DNA of 56,268 bases from Nocardiopsis sp. CNT312 (GCF_000515115.1 NZ_KI911537.1:50095-106362), one strand, 5' to 3'. Positions 1-8,887 are shown, counted from the stretch's first letter. The notes: generated from the letters alone by a model not told the origin. Program-made: numbers and translations.

Positions 1-125
1 GATCGCGGTCATCGGCGGCGAGGGCGCCGCCCCCGCGGCCGAGTCCGCTCCGGAGCCGGAGCCCGCCGCGGAGAAGCCTGCCGAGAAGCCCGAGCCCGAA
101 CCCGCGCCGGAGCCCGAGCCGAAGG
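1..125. repeat. Direct repeat copy 1 in E2 linker
   Basis: Bases 1-125 are identical to 358-482, an offset of 357 bp or 119 codons. The repeat covers the end of a lipoyl domain and its Pro/Glu-rich linker. Copy 1 may extend left of the window. Confidence 0.95.
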
Positions 126-1495
126 CCGCCCCTTCCAGCGGCCCGGAGACCGAGGTCACCATGCCGGCCCTGGGTGAGAGCGTCACCGAGGGCACCGTCA
201 CCCAGTGGCTGAAGAACGTGGGCGACACCGTCGAGGTAGACGAGCCGCTCCTTGAGGTCTCCACCGACAAGGTGGACACCGAGATCCCCTCCCCCGTCGC
301 GGGCGTACTCACCAAGATCCTCGCCGAAGAGGACGAGACCGTGGAGATCGGCGCGAGGATCGCGGTCATCGGCGGCGAGGGCGCCGCCCCCGCGGCCGAG
401 TCCGCTCCGGAGCCGGAGCCCGCCGCGGAGAAGCCTGCCGAGAAGCCCGAGCCCGAACCCGCGCCGGAGCCCGAGCCGAAGGAGAGCCCCGAAGACTTCG
501 GCGGGGCTCCCTCCGTGGACATCGAGACCCTCAGCGGGACCGGGCGCGCCTCGGGCACCGACGCCGTCACCGAGGCGTACGTGACACCGCTGGTCCGCAA
601 GCTGGCCGCCGAGCACCGCGTCGACCTCAGCCGCGTCCAGGGCAGCGGCGTGGGCGGACGCGTCCGCAAGCAGGACGTGCTCAGGGCCGCCGAGGAGCGC
701 AAGGCCGCAGCCGCGCGCGCCTCGGCCCCCGCCGCCCCCTCCTCGGCCACGCGCAAGGGCGCCACCGACACCTCGCTGCGCGGGCGCACCGAGAAGATGA
801 GCCGCCTGCGCCGCTACATCGCCGACCGCATGGTGGAGTCGCTCAACACGGCGGCCGAGACCACCCAGGTCATCGAGGTGGACGTCACGAAGATCGCGCG
901 TCTGCGCGAGCAGGAGGGCCCGGCCTTCACCGAGCGCACGGGGGCTCCGCTGGACTTCTTCCCCTTCTTCGCGCTGGCTGCCGTCGAGGCGCTGCGGACC
1001 AACCCCAAGCTCAACGCGGTGGTCGAGGACGAGGAGATCAACTACCACGACGTGGAGAACCTGGGTGTCTCGGTGGACACCGACCGGGGCCTGCTGGTCC
1101 CGGTGATCAAGGAGGCCGGCGCTCTGGGCCTCAGCGACTTGACCCTCGACATCCGAGCGGTCACCGAACGCGCACACACCGGGAACCTGACTCCGGAGGA
1201 CCTGCGGGGCGGGACGTTCACCATCGCCGAGACGGGCGGCAGCGGCGCCCTGTTCGGCACGCCGATCATCAACACGCCGCAAGTAGCGATCCTGGGCACC
1301 GGCGCGGTCGTCAAGCGGCCGGTCGTGGTGGAAGACCCGGCGGTGGGCGGTGAGGTGATCGCGGTCCGCTCGATGGTGTACCTGTCCCTGTCGCACGACC
1401 ACCGCCTGATCGACGCCGCCGACGCGGGCCGCTTCCTCCAGCAGGTGAAGGACCGCCTGGAGGAGGGCGCCTTCGAGGCCGACCTGGGCCTGTAG
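1..1495 (+). CDS. sucB: Dihydrolipoamide acyltransferase (E2 of 2-oxoacid dehydrogenase), 5' end outside window
   Basis: The reading frame is open at the left edge, so the true start lies upstream; the Met at 161 is internal. E2 carries lipoyl arms and transfers acyl groups to CoA in the pyruvate or 2-oxoglutarate dehydrogenase complex. Visible parts are the end of one lipoyl domain, an Ala/Pro/Glu linker, a complete lipoyl domain (MPALGESVTEG, with the lipoylated lysine in STDKVDTE), a second linker, a peripheral-subunit-binding domain around TPLVRKLAAEHRVD, and a catalytic domain ending in LSHDHRLIDAADAGRF with the active-site His/Asp. Actinobacterial members are usually named SucB, but orthologues next to lipB-lipA (mycobacterial DlaT) serve pyruvate dehydrogenase, so the substrate is uncertain. 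The following lipB and lipA supply the lipoate it needs. Linker and lipoyl-end DNA is exactly repeated (see repeat entry). Confidence 0.93.
   Translation, partial: IAVIGGEGAAPAAESAPEPEPAAEKPAEKPEPEPAPEPEPKAAPSSGPETEVTMPALGESVTEGTVTQWLKNVGDTVEVDEPLLEVSTDKVDTEIPSPVAGVLTKILAEEDETVEIGARIAVIGGEGAAPAAESAPEPEPAAEKPAEKPEPEPAPEPEPKESPEDFGGAPSVDIETLSGTGRASGTDAVTEAYVTPLVRKLAAEHRVDLSRVQGSGVGGRVRKQDVLRAAEERKAAAARASAPAAPSSATRKGATDTSLRGRTEKMSRLRRYIADRMVESLNTAAETTQVIEVDVTKIARLREQEGPAFTERTGAPLDFFPFFALAAVEALRTNPKLNAVVEDEEINYHDVENLGVSVDTDRGLLVPVIKEAGALGLSDLTLDIRAVTERAHTGNLTPEDLRGGTFTIAETGGSGALFGTPIINTPQVAILGTGAVVKRPVVVEDPAVGGEVIAVRSMVYLSLSHDHRLIDAADAGRFLQQVKDRLEEGAFEADLGL
358..482. repeat. Direct repeat copy 2 in E2 linker
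   Basis: Perfect copy of 1-125, in the same reading frame. It marks a recent duplication or gene conversion of a lipoyl-linker module within the E2 gene. Confidence 0.95.
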
Positions 1496-1518
1496 GGGCA
1501 CCGCTCCCCCGTCACAGC

Positions 1519-1548
1519 GGGCCGGATGCCGCCAACGGCGTCCGGCCC
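1519..1548 (+). terminator. Hairpin after E2 gene
   Basis: Stem GGGCCGGATGCCG / CGGCGTCCGGCCC with a CCAA loop, 13 bp with one G-T pair, about 20 bp past the E2 stop. It lacks a U-tract, as is common in actinomycetes. Confidence 0.7.
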
Positions 1549-1588
1549 ATCGCGTCGGGCCGGTGTGCCCGGCTCCCGCAGAACGGAG

Positions 1589-1618
1589 AACGGGGCGGTG
1601 CCGTGGCACCGCCCCGTT
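1589..1618 (+). terminator. Second hairpin after E2 gene
   Basis: Perfect 14-bp stem AACGGGGCGGTGCC / GGCACCGCCCCGTT with a 2-nt spacer, followed by TTCCTT. It probably acts with the hairpin at 1519 as a double terminator. Confidence 0.7.
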
Positions 1619-1929
1619 CCTTACCCCACCAATCACCATCCCCTGATGATCCCCATCATCAAAGGTCTGCGGGGAAGGCACGCCCGCTGCGACGGCGGTT
1701 GCCCAAGGTGACTTCGCGTTGACGCGGAGTTCCTTGCCCCACACACAACCTAGAAGAGCCGGAGCCTCTCCGCAGGGCTTTCGCCGAAAAAGACCGAGAA
1801 AAATCCGCGGGTGCCGCTCGAACGCCTCGGGGGGGCGAGCTTATTCCCCCGTGCGCCCCGGGGCCGGTAGTGCGCTATCCGACATCGCGGCCCGACCGCG
1901 CTTCCCTTCCGGCGCGTAAGGTTGAGGGC

Positions 1930-2634
1930 GTGAGTGATCTCGTTTACGCGTGGATGGGCCGTGTGCCGGTCCCGTACCACCAGGGCTGGGCCCTCCAGAA
2001 GCGGCTGCACGAGCGCCGTGTGGCCGACGAGGTGGCCGACACGGTCCTGCTGCTGGAGCACGAACCGGTGTACACGGCGGGCAAGCGCACCGGTGCGTGG
2101 GACCGTCCCCTGACCGACCCGGGTGCGCCGGTCGTCGACATCGACCGCGGCGGCAAGATCACCTGGCACGGCCCGGGGCAGTTGACGGTGTACCCCATCG
2201 TGAGGCTGCGCGACCCCATCGACGTGATCGCCTACGTCCGCATGCTGGAGGAGGCCGTCATCGGCACCATCGCGGAGTTCGGCCTGGCCGGGCGGCGGGT
2301 GGAGGGCCGGACCGGGGTGTGGCTGGACGCCGACCCCGGGCGCGGGCTCATCGAGCGCAAGATCGCGGCGATCGGTTGCCGTATCGCCCGCAAGGTCGGT
2401 ATGCACGGGCTCGCGTTGAACTGCGATAATGACTTGTCATGGTATGACCGGATTGTTCCGTGCGGGATCTCCGACGCCGACACCACATCGATCACCGCCG
2501 AGCTCGGCCGTGACGTGCCCGTCTCCGAGGTGCGGCCGCACCTGGAACGGCACCTGGCGGACGCCCTCGGCGCGGAGAGCTACAGCCACACCGACGGTGC
2601 CGGGCTGCTCGCCGGCGCCGCCGCCCGCGGATGA
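1930..2634 (+). CDS. lipB: Octanoyl-[ACP]:protein octanoyltransferase LipB
   Basis: Transfers octanoate from acyl carrier protein to the lipoyl domains of E2 and GcvH in the cytoplasm, the first step of lipoate assembly. The 234-residue product has the family motifs: [10 protein letters not shown] near the N-terminus, the [17 protein letters not shown] block, the catalytic lysine in [10 protein letters not shown] and the catalytic cysteine in IVPCGISD. I chose the GTG at 1930 because it gives a protein beginning [11 protein letters not shown], as in homologues; an upstream in-frame ATG at 1870 would add 20 unconserved residues. A purine-rich AAGGTTGAGG lies just upstream. The stop overlaps an in-frame ATG for lipA, consistent with a lipB-lipA operon. 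Confidence 0.95.
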   Translation: MSDLVYAWMGRVPVPYHQGWALQKRLHERRVADEVADTVLLLEHEPVYTAGKRTGAWDRPLTDPGAPVVDIDRGGKITWHGPGQLTVYPIVRLRDPIDVIAYVRMLEEAVIGTIAEFGLAGRRVEGRTGVWLDADPGRGLIERKIAAIGCRIARKVGMHGLALNCDNDLSWYDRIVPCGISDADTTSITAELGRDVPVSEVRPHLERHLADALGAESYSHTDGAGLLAGAAARG

Positions 2635-2735
2635 CCGTCCGGACCGCACGAGCCACCGGCCCCGGCCGGGGTACACACGGCCCCCACGAGGGGTGCGGGC
2701 CCCCGGTGCGGGGCACAGAAGGGAACGGGTTCACG

Positions 2736-3692
2736 TTGACCATCGCTCCTGAGGGCCGCAAGCTGCTGCGCGTGGAGGCGCGCAACAGCGAGACCCCCAT
2801 CGAGAAGAAGCCGCCGTGGATCAAGATCAAGGCGCACATGGGGCCGGAGTACACCGAGCTCCAGTCGCTGGTGAAGAAGGAGGGTCTGCACACCGTCTGC
2901 CAAGAGGCCGGGTGCCCCAACATCTACGAGTGCTGGGAGGACCGGGAGGCCACGTTCCTCATCGGCGGCGACCAGTGCACCCGGCGCTGCGACTTCTGCC
3001 AGATCGCCACGGGCAAGCCCAGCCCACTGGACCGCATGGAGCCGACCAAGGTCGCCGAGTCCGTCCGGACGATGGGGCTGCGCTACGCCACGGTGACCGG
3101 CGTGGCCCGCGACGACCTGGACGACGGCGGCGCGTGGCTGTACGCCGAGACGGTCCGCAAGATCCACGAGCTCAACCCCGGGACCGGGGTCGAACTGCTC
3201 ATCCCGGACTTCAACGCCGACGGCGAGCAACTGGCCGAGGTGTTCGGAGCGCGCCCGGAGGTGCTGGCCCACAACGTGGAGACCGTGCCGCGGATCTTCA
3301 AGCGCATCCGTCCCGGGTTCCGCTACGAGCGCTCCCTGGAGGTCATCACCCGGGCCCGCGAGGACGGACTGGTCACCAAGTCCAACCTCATCCTGGGCAT
3401 GGGCGAGACGACGGAGGAGGTGGTCGAGGCCATGCGCGACCTCCACGGGGCCGGGTGCGACCTGCTGACCATCACCCAGTACCTGCGCCCCTCCAAGCTG
3501 CACCACCCGATCGACCGCTGGGTGAAGCCGCAGGAGTTCGCCGAACTGGGCGAGGAGGCCGAGAGGATCGGCTTCGCCGGGGTCATGTCCGGGCCGCTCG
3601 TGCGCTCCTCCTACCGTGCCGGCCGCCTGTACAAGCAGGCGCGGGAGAAGCGGGACACCGAGGCCACTTCTACAGCGAACGCCACACTCTAG
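2736..3692 (+). CDS. lipA: Lipoyl synthase LipA (radical SAM)
   Basis: Inserts two sulfurs into octanoyl groups on E2 and GcvH, completing lipoate made from LipB product. The 318-residue protein shows both iron-sulfur cluster signatures: [12 protein letters not shown] for the sulfur-donating auxiliary cluster and CTRRCDFC for the radical-SAM cluster, plus the C-terminal VRSSYRAG motif that ligates the auxiliary cluster. Homologues begin near [14 protein letters not shown], so I chose the TTG at 2736, preceded by AAGGGAA. An ATG at 2631 overlapping the lipB stop is in frame and would add 35 unconserved residues, so that start cannot be fully excluded. Confidence 0.95.
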   Translation: MTIAPEGRKLLRVEARNSETPIEKKPPWIKIKAHMGPEYTELQSLVKKEGLHTVCQEAGCPNIYECWEDREATFLIGGDQCTRRCDFCQIATGKPSPLDRMEPTKVAESVRTMGLRYATVTGVARDDLDDGGAWLYAETVRKIHELNPGTGVELLIPDFNADGEQLAEVFGARPEVLAHNVETVPRIFKRIRPGFRYERSLEVITRAREDGLVTKSNLILGMGETTEEVVEAMRDLHGAGCDLLTITQYLRPSKLHHPIDRWVKPQEFAELGEEAERIGFAGVMSGPLVRSSYRAGRLYKQAREKRDTEATSTANATL

Positions 3693-3720
3693 GCCATATC
3701 ACCACAGTCGTAACCAAGCT

Positions 3721-3748
3721 GGAACGGTGGCTCCCGGGCCACCGTTCC
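3721..3748 (+). terminator. Hairpin after lipA
   Basis: Perfect 11-bp stem GGAACGGTGGC / GCCACCGTTCC, loop TCCCGG, 28 bp beyond the lipA stop. It probably ends the lipB-lipA transcript. Confidence 0.7.
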
Positions 3749-3905
3749 GCACCCCCGCGAGCGGCCGCCTATCCTGGTGGGGTGAGGCGCCCGGCTCGTT
3801 GGCGCCCGATGGCGCCGCACACAGGTCGACCGCGAAGAGGAGGCAAGGCAGCCCAGGGACGCCCTTCCCCGCCGACACCGTCGGTGCACGCTGCCTGAGA
3901 GCACG

Positions 3906-4607
3906 ATGGCGAAAAAACAGGGTTCCGAGAAGACGGCCGACCAGCAGCCCGGGCGGCTCAAGCAGATCGGCATGGTCGCCAAGGTCGTCCACCAGCAGAG
4001 CCCGCGCACGATCCCGATCGCCGCCGCGGTCGCGGTCCTCATCCTCGCGGTGTTCGTCGTGATCGGCATCTGGACCGGGTCGTGGATCATCTGGCCGCTC
4101 ACCGGTGTCCCGGTGGCGCTCCTGGTGGGCTTCATCATCTTCACGCGGTCGGCACAGCGCGTCCAGTACACGATGCTGGACGGCCGCCTGGGCGCCGGGA
4201 TGGCGATCCTGGAGAACATGCGCGGCAACTGGACCATGGAGGCCGGGGTGGCCGCCAACAAGCAGATGGACGTGGTGCACCGAGTGGTCGGCCGACCCGG
4301 CGTGATCCTCGTCGGCGAGGGCGACCCGAACCGGCTGCGCGGCCTGATCGCCGGGGAGAAGAAGCGGGTCTCACGCGTGGCGCACGACATCCACATCTAC
4401 GACTTCAAGGTCGGCAACGGCGAGGGCCAGGTGCCGCTGGACAAGCTCCAGAGGACGCTGCTCAAGCTGCCCCGCACCCTGGACAAGTCCATGGTCGCCG
4501 AACTCATCTACCGGCTCAAGGCGCTGCCCCCGGCCATGCAGATGCCCAAGGGCCCCATGCCCCGGAACGCCAAGATGCCCCGGGGGATGCGCGGCCAGGC
4601 CGGCTGA
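3906..4607 (+). CDS. DUF4191 family integral membrane protein
   Basis: The 233-residue protein matches the actinobacterial DUF4191 family, which is regularly found just after lipA. It has a basic N-terminus, two adjacent hydrophobic segments around residues 38-58 and 63-80 (PIAAAVAVLILAVFVVIGIW then IIWPLTGVPVALLVGFIIF), then a soluble part containing GRPGVILVGEGDPNRL and a basic Met/Pro-rich tail. Biochemical function is unknown. Conservation beside lipoate genes and before RDD-glnA suggests a housekeeping role, but that is inference. The ribosome-binding site is weak, and a short Arg-rich frame (3782-3898) ends just before it. Confidence 0.85.
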   Translation: MAKKQGSEKTADQQPGRLKQIGMVAKVVHQQSPRTIPIAAAVAVLILAVFVVIGIWTGSWIIWPLTGVPVALLVGFIIFTRSAQRVQYTMLDGRLGAGMAILENMRGNWTMEAGVAANKQMDVVHRVVGRPGVILVGEGDPNRLRGLIAGEKKRVSRVAHDIHIYDFKVGNGEGQVPLDKLQRTLLKLPRTLDKSMVAELIYRLKALPPAMQMPKGPMPRNAKMPRGMRGQAG

Positions 4608-4621
4608 TCCACACGTTCCCC

Positions 4622-4654
4622 GAGCGGGGCCGCCGAACGTCGGCGGCCCCGCTC
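4622..4654. terminator. Bidirectional hairpin between DUF4191 and LCP genes
   Basis: Perfect 15-bp stem GAGCGGGGCCGCCGA / TCGGCGGCCCCGCTC, loop ACG. It lies between convergent genes ending at 4607 and 4677 and can serve both. Confidence 0.8.
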
Positions 4655-4676
4655 TCCCGTGTGCACGGACCGGGTG

Positions 4677-5864
4677 TCACTGGCAGGAGACGGTGTCGGC
4701 GTCGGCCGAGACCGCCTCCAGCCCGGCCGGGAGGCCGTCCGGAGCCTGCGACGGCACGGCCGGGGGTGCACCCGAGGGGGTGGAGTGCGCGGAGGGGGTA
4801 GTGTCCCCGGCACCGGGCAGGGCCCGCCCCGTCGCCACCGCCGTGAACAGGGCGGTCGCCGCGGGCTCGTCGAGGACGACCTTGTTCGGGTTCCAGGGGT
4901 GGTCGCGCACCGGCGCCGTCACCGTGGTCATCCGGGACAGGTCGGTCCCGCGCATCGCGGCCGCCAGTTCCGCCATCGCCTTCACCGTGAGGCGGTCGTC
5001 GGTCACCATGTGGTCGGTGACCGTGTCGACGAAGGCGTACAGCGCCGCCGGGCTGGACATGACCTCGCCCTCGGTCACCTCGCGCAGGAGGGCGCCGATG
5101 AGCCGCTGCTGAGTCCGGATGCGCCCCAGGTCGCTGCCGAACTCGGTGCTGGCGCGCGAGCGGGCCAGTCCCAGCGCCTGGCGCCCGTCGAGCTCCTGCT
5201 CCCCTGGATCGAGCCGCAGTTCGGCCCCGGGGTCGTCGATCGGCTCGGGTACGCACAGGGTGACCCCGCCCAGGGTGTCCACCATCCGTTCGAAGGCGGC
5301 GAAGTCCACCGCGACCATGTGGTCCAGGTGCACGCCGGTGACCGACTCCACCGTGCGCCCCTGGCAGTCCAGGCCGCCGTAGCGCAGGGCGTGGTTGATC
5401 TGGTCCTGTCCCCCCGGCCAGCCGCCGTACCCCCGCGCGGCCGGACAGGGCGGGAGGTCCACGATGAGGTCGCGCGGCAGGTTGACCATGGTCACGGCTC
5501 CGCGGTCGATGTCGACACCGACCAGGACCAGGACGTCGGGCCGGACACCGTGCTCGCGGCTGTAGGCGGCGTGCTCCGGCGCCCGCTCGTCGGTGCCCAG
5601 TACCAGGACGGTGCGCATGCCCTCGATACGGACGGGGCGGTCGCCCCAGGCGTCGGTGTCGACCTCCTCGGTGCGGACGCCGAGGGCGGCGTAGCCCAGG
5701 TAGGCGACCAGGCCCGCGACGACGAGTACGGCGGCGACGGTGAGGGCGGCCCACCGGGCGGGGCCCGCTCCGGCCCCGGGGGCGGTGAAGGGGGAGAGCG
5801 TTCTGCGAGCCACGCGAGCACCTGTGATCCGGTCTGGGGCGGGAAGGGGCGTCCGCGGGGGCAC
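4677..5864 (-). CDS. LytR-CpsA-Psr (LCP) family cell-wall ligase
   Basis: LCP proteins are membrane-anchored phosphotransferases that attach teichoic-acid-like or capsular glycopolymers to peptidoglycan outside the cell. The 395-residue product has a cytoplasmic tail, one transmembrane helix around residues 38-60 (WAALTVAAVLVVAGLVAYLG), then the LCP domain with TVLVLGTDERA, the MVNLPRDLIVDLP block bearing a conserved Arg/Asp, GVHLDHMVAVDF, and the LARSRA...DLGRIRTQQRLI segment. There is no LytR_C domain, unlike the paralogue at 7469. The two paralogues flank a glycosyltransferase in the same orientation, suggesting a small glycopolymer or resistance cassette. The polymer attached cannot be told from sequence. 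Confidence 0.9.
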   Translation of the reverse strand: MPPRTPLPAPDRITGARVARRTLSPFTAPGAGAGPARWAALTVAAVLVVAGLVAYLGYAALGVRTEEVDTDAWGDRPVRIEGMRTVLVLGTDERAPEHAAYSREHGVRPDVLVLVGVDIDRGAVTMVNLPRDLIVDLPPCPAARGYGGWPGGQDQINHALRYGGLDCQGRTVESVTGVHLDHMVAVDFAAFERMVDTLGGVTLCVPEPIDDPGAELRLDPGEQELDGRQALGLARSRASTEFGSDLGRIRTQQRLIGALLREVTEGEVMSSPAALYAFVDTVTDHMVTDDRLTVKAMAELAAAMRGTDLSRMTTVTAPVRDHPWNPNKVVLDEPAATALFTAVATGRALPGAGDTTPSAHSTPSGAPPAVPSQAPDGLPAGLEAVSADADTVSCQ

Positions 5865-6036
5865 GGCTCCGAGGGTGCGGCGGACGTACCGCCGGATGTT
5901 ACCCCAACAGCACGACTCGTGTCAGATCGTGACCGCCAACCGCCTCTTCCACGCCCTCCCCCCACCACCCGTTTCCACAACCGCCGCGCCCGGCAGGGGC
6001 GCGGCGCACCGCCGTGGGGGAAGGGCGCCGGGAGTG

Positions 6037-7212
6037 CTACGCGTTGGCCTCCGCCTCGATGAGGTCGGCCGCGTAGGAGGTGCCGCCCTCCTGGAGCCGG
6101 GCACTGATCCCGGCCAGCCGCTCGGCCACGTCCGGGTCCGAGACCAGTTCGAGCAGGGCCGCGCGCAGCGTCTCTGCCGTGGCGTCTTCGGTGTCGATCC
6201 GGCGGGCCACCCCGGCCTCCTGGAGGCGGTCGGCGTTGTCGAACTGGTCGACCGCCTGGGGCACCGCGATCATCGGTGTGGCCGTGTACAGGCCCTCGCT
6301 GGCGCCTCCCATCCCCGCGTGGGTGACGAAGGCGTCCGCCTGCCGCAGGATGTCCAACTGCGGCACCCAGGGGTGCACCTCGACGTTGGCCGGGACGTCC
6401 CCCAGTTCGTCTCCGCCCACGTGCTCGCCGACCTGGAGCACCACGTGCCAGCCGGGCAGGTCGCCGAAGGCCCTCAGACACTCCCGGTAGAACCCGGGCA
6501 GGTTGGTGTAGGCCGACCCGAGGGAGACCAGGAGGACGTGCTCCGCACCGGCGGGCCTGGTCCAGGTGCCCTGCTCCTCTCGCCGACCGAGGCAGGGGCC
6601 CACGAACGTCACGGCGTCGGAGACGGTGTCGGCGTGCGGCTGCATCTCACGCGGTATCAGCGCCAGGGCCCGGTCCGGCGCCCCGGCGAAGTTCGAGTGG
6701 TCCAGGTCCGTGATCCCGTTCCCGGCCAACCAGGCATCGAATTTGGCGTAGTGCTCGGCCGCACCGGGCTGCGTGCGCAACCACTCCATGACGGTGTCGC
6801 CGTAACCCGCCCAGGCCACGTAGGTCGGGGAGAGCTGGATGGAGGGAATGCCCCAACCGATCGCCAGGACCCGGGCGGAGTAGCCGCCGATGTCGTACAG
6901 GAACACGTCGGGGCGGTCGCCGTCGTAGAAGTCCCGCAGGACCGGCAGGGAGTTGATCGCGTCGTCGAGGAAGATGTCCATCCCCTCGATCGGATCGTCG
7001 GCCCACTCCTTGTCCCCGATGGGGAGGGTAGTCGTGAAGCGGACGAGTTCGGCACCGGTCGAGGCGATCAGCTCTCCGACACGGTCCACGGGGTCGTTGG
7101 CGTAGGTGACGCGGTGGCCGCGGTCGACCAGTTCCCGGATGATCTCCAGGCTGGGCAGGACGTGGCTCACGGCGGGGACGCCGACCATGGCGACATGCAG
7201 GCGACGGGTCAT
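6037..7212 (-). CDS. MGT-family (macrolide-type) glycosyltransferase
   Basis: GT1-family glycosyltransferase of 391 residues, similar in layout to OleD/OleI/Mgt enzymes that inactivate macrolides by glucosylation with UDP-glucose. The N-terminal acceptor domain begins VAMVGVPAVSHVLPSLEI; the C-terminal nucleotide-sugar domain contains VSLGSAYTN and the signature FVTHAGMGGASEGL...PQAVDQFDNADR. No signal peptide, so it is cytoplasmic. The start is supported by GGAGAG five bases upstream of the ATG. It sits between two LCP ligase genes on the same strand, so it could instead glycosylate a cell-surface precursor. Macrolide inactivation is the best family-based guess; the acceptor is unproven. Confidence 0.85.
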   Translation of the reverse strand: MTRRLHVAMVGVPAVSHVLPSLEIIRELVDRGHRVTYANDPVDRVGELIASTGAELVRFTTTLPIGDKEWADDPIEGMDIFLDDAINSLPVLRDFYDGDRPDVFLYDIGGYSARVLAIGWGIPSIQLSPTYVAWAGYGDTVMEWLRTQPGAAEHYAKFDAWLAGNGITDLDHSNFAGAPDRALALIPREMQPHADTVSDAVTFVGPCLGRREEQGTWTRPAGAEHVLLVSLGSAYTNLPGFYRECLRAFGDLPGWHVVLQVGEHVGGDELGDVPANVEVHPWVPQLDILRQADAFVTHAGMGGASEGLYTATPMIAVPQAVDQFDNADRLQEAGVARRIDTEDATAETLRAALLELVSDPDVAERLAGISARLQEGGTSYAADLIEAEANA

Positions 7213-7468
7213 GTGGTCTCTCCAAGGGCTGTCTACGGGCAGGGCTGGCGGGCGCCTGTCCTCGGCGGACGGCGCGGGGCGTCGGTGGACGCCGTGTTCC
7301 TAGCTGTAGATCAGGGCCTGGAAGTACATGCCTCCGAGCGAACAGGACGGCCGCCGTTCGGTCAACACGTTTTCCGTCCGGCGGGCCCTGCGGAGGGAAC
7401 GAGACGGTGTCCCCCTGGAGCTTCCGTCGACCCGGTACGGGGAGGCCGTACGCGGAGGCCGATGGAGG

Positions 7469-8887
7469 TCAGCAGGCGTTCTGCGCCGCTTCCTCCTCGG
7501 CGGTGATCGCGCCCAGCTCCTCGGTGAGGGAGGAGTCCCCTCCGGGGCCGGTCCAGTCCGGACCGATGACGAGTTCGAGGGTGTAGGGCAGCCCTTCGGG
7601 CACCTCCTCGGTCACGGCGTCGGCCAGGCCGCCGGCCAGCAGCTCCGCAGCGGCCCGGTCTCCGGGGCCGTAGTAGACGGTGGTCACGTCGGGAAAGCGG
7701 AGCTCGGGGTTGCCGGTGCTGGGAACCTGGAAGCCCTCCGCCTGGAGCTGGAGCTGAACCTGCCCGGCCAGGCCGGTGGTGCCCGTGTTGTTGCGCACGT
7801 CGACGGTGACCGTCGAGGGGTCCGGAGCGTCCCCGACCGCGTCGTCCTCCTCTGGCCCGTCCTCCTCCCCGCCGTCGGCGAGGTCAGCCCCGGAGCTGAT
7901 CGCCCCGAACAGCTCGGAGGCGGCGGGCTCGCTCAGGGCCAGCCGGTTGGGGTTCGCCGGGTGCGGGGTGTTGGGGACGGTCAGGAACTGGACGGCACCC
8001 AGATCGACCTCGCGCATGGAGATGGCCAGGTCGGTCATGGTGTCGACCGTCAGACCCTCGTCCGTGGTGATCGAGTCGGTCACCGCGCTGAGGAAACCGG
8101 TGATGGCGGCGGGGCTGGTCATCACCTCGCTGCTGAGCACCTGGCGCAGCAGCGCCCCCATGAACTCCTGCTGCCGCTCGATCCGGGACAGGTCGCTGCC
8201 GTCGCCCTGGCCGTAGCGGGAACGGACGAAGCCGAGCGACTCCTCTCCGTCGAGGGTCTGGAGCCCGGCGTCCAGTGTCAAGTGGGCCTTGGGGTCGTCC
8301 ACGGGCTGGGGGATGCACATCTCCACTCCCCCGACCGCGTCCACCATGTCCTTGAACCCGCCGAAGTCCATCATGACGAAGTGGTCCAGGTGCACGCCGC
8401 TGATCTGTTCGATGGCCTTCCACTGGCAGCCCACCCCGCCGAAGTTCATCGCCGAGTTGAGCTGGGTGGCCTGCGCGGCCATCCCCTCGTAGCCCTCGAC
8501 GGCCTCGCAGGCCGGTAGGTCGACAACCAGGTCGCGAGGCAGGTTCACCAGGGTCGCCGACCCGCTGTCGACGTTGACGCTGGCGATGAGCATGACGTCC
8601 GGGCGCTCCCCCTCGGCGTCGCCGTAGGCGGCGTTCTCCCCTGAGCGGACATCGGATCCGAGGACGAGCAGGTTGATCACGCCCTCGACATCGACCGGGC
8701 GGTCCCAGGCGTCGGTGTCCACCTGGGTGGTGGTGATGTTGCCGACGATCCCCTGGTACCAGCCGTACCCGCCGAGACTGATGATGATGGACACCGCCGT
8801 GACCACGCACGCGACCCACTGTCCCGCGGACATGCGCACTCCGGCGAAGGTACGCGGCACACGGGGGGCGGAACGTCTTCTAGGCAT
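7469..8887 (-). CDS. LCP family protein with C-terminal LytR_C domain
   Basis: A 472-residue paralogue of the LCP ligase at 4677. It has a basic N-terminus, one transmembrane helix (about residues 19-40), an LCP domain with NLLVLGSDVRS, LVNLPRDLVVDLP, GVHLDHFVMMDF and FVRSRYGQGDGSDLSRIERQ, an acidic linker (about residues 320-345), and a C-terminal LytR_C-type domain starting VTVDVRNNTGTTGLAGQ. I chose the ATG at 8887 because GAAGG lies five bases upstream; a GTG at 8920 would add 11 residues. Likely role: attachment of a glycopolymer to peptidoglycan. Identity with the other LCP gene (for example VDTDAW and the HLDH block) points to duplication around the glycosyltransferase. Confidence 0.9.
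   Translation of the reverse strand: MPRRRSAPRVPRTFAGVRMSAGQWVACVVTAVSIIISLGGYGWYQGIVGNITTTQVDTDAWDRPVDVEGVINLLVLGSDVRSGENAAYGDAEGERPDVMLIASVNVDSGSATLVNLPRDLVVDLPACEAVEGYEGMAAQATQLNSAMNFGGVGCQWKAIEQISGVHLDHFVMMDFGGFKDMVDAVGGVEMCIPQPVDDPKAHLTLDAGLQTLDGEESLGFVRSRYGQGDGSDLSRIERQQEFMGALLRQVLSSEVMTSPAAITGFLSAVTDSITTDEGLTVDTMTDLAISMREVDLGAVQFLTVPNTPHPANPNRLALSEPAASELFGAISSGADLADGGEEDGPEEDDAVGDAPDPSTVTVDVRNNTGTTGLAGQVQLQLQAEGFQVPSTGNPELRFPDVTTVYYGPGDRAAAELLAGGLADAVTEEVPEGLPYTLELVIGPDWTGPGGDSSLTEELGAITAEEEAAQNAC

Larger units (their letters stand above)
1499..1929. other. Intergenic region between E2 gene and lipB
   Basis: No coding sequence is supported here. It holds two strong hairpins near the E2 stop (annotated as terminators), a small inverted repeat at 1644-1661 (TGATGAT, CCCC spacer, ATCATCA), and presumably the lipB promoter. 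No riboswitch class was recognised. Confidence 0.6.

Noticed and set aside
5911..5921. CACGA-C-TCGTG palindrome upstream of the first LCP gene
   Set aside because: Only five-base arms in GC-rich DNA; expected often by chance and without supporting context.
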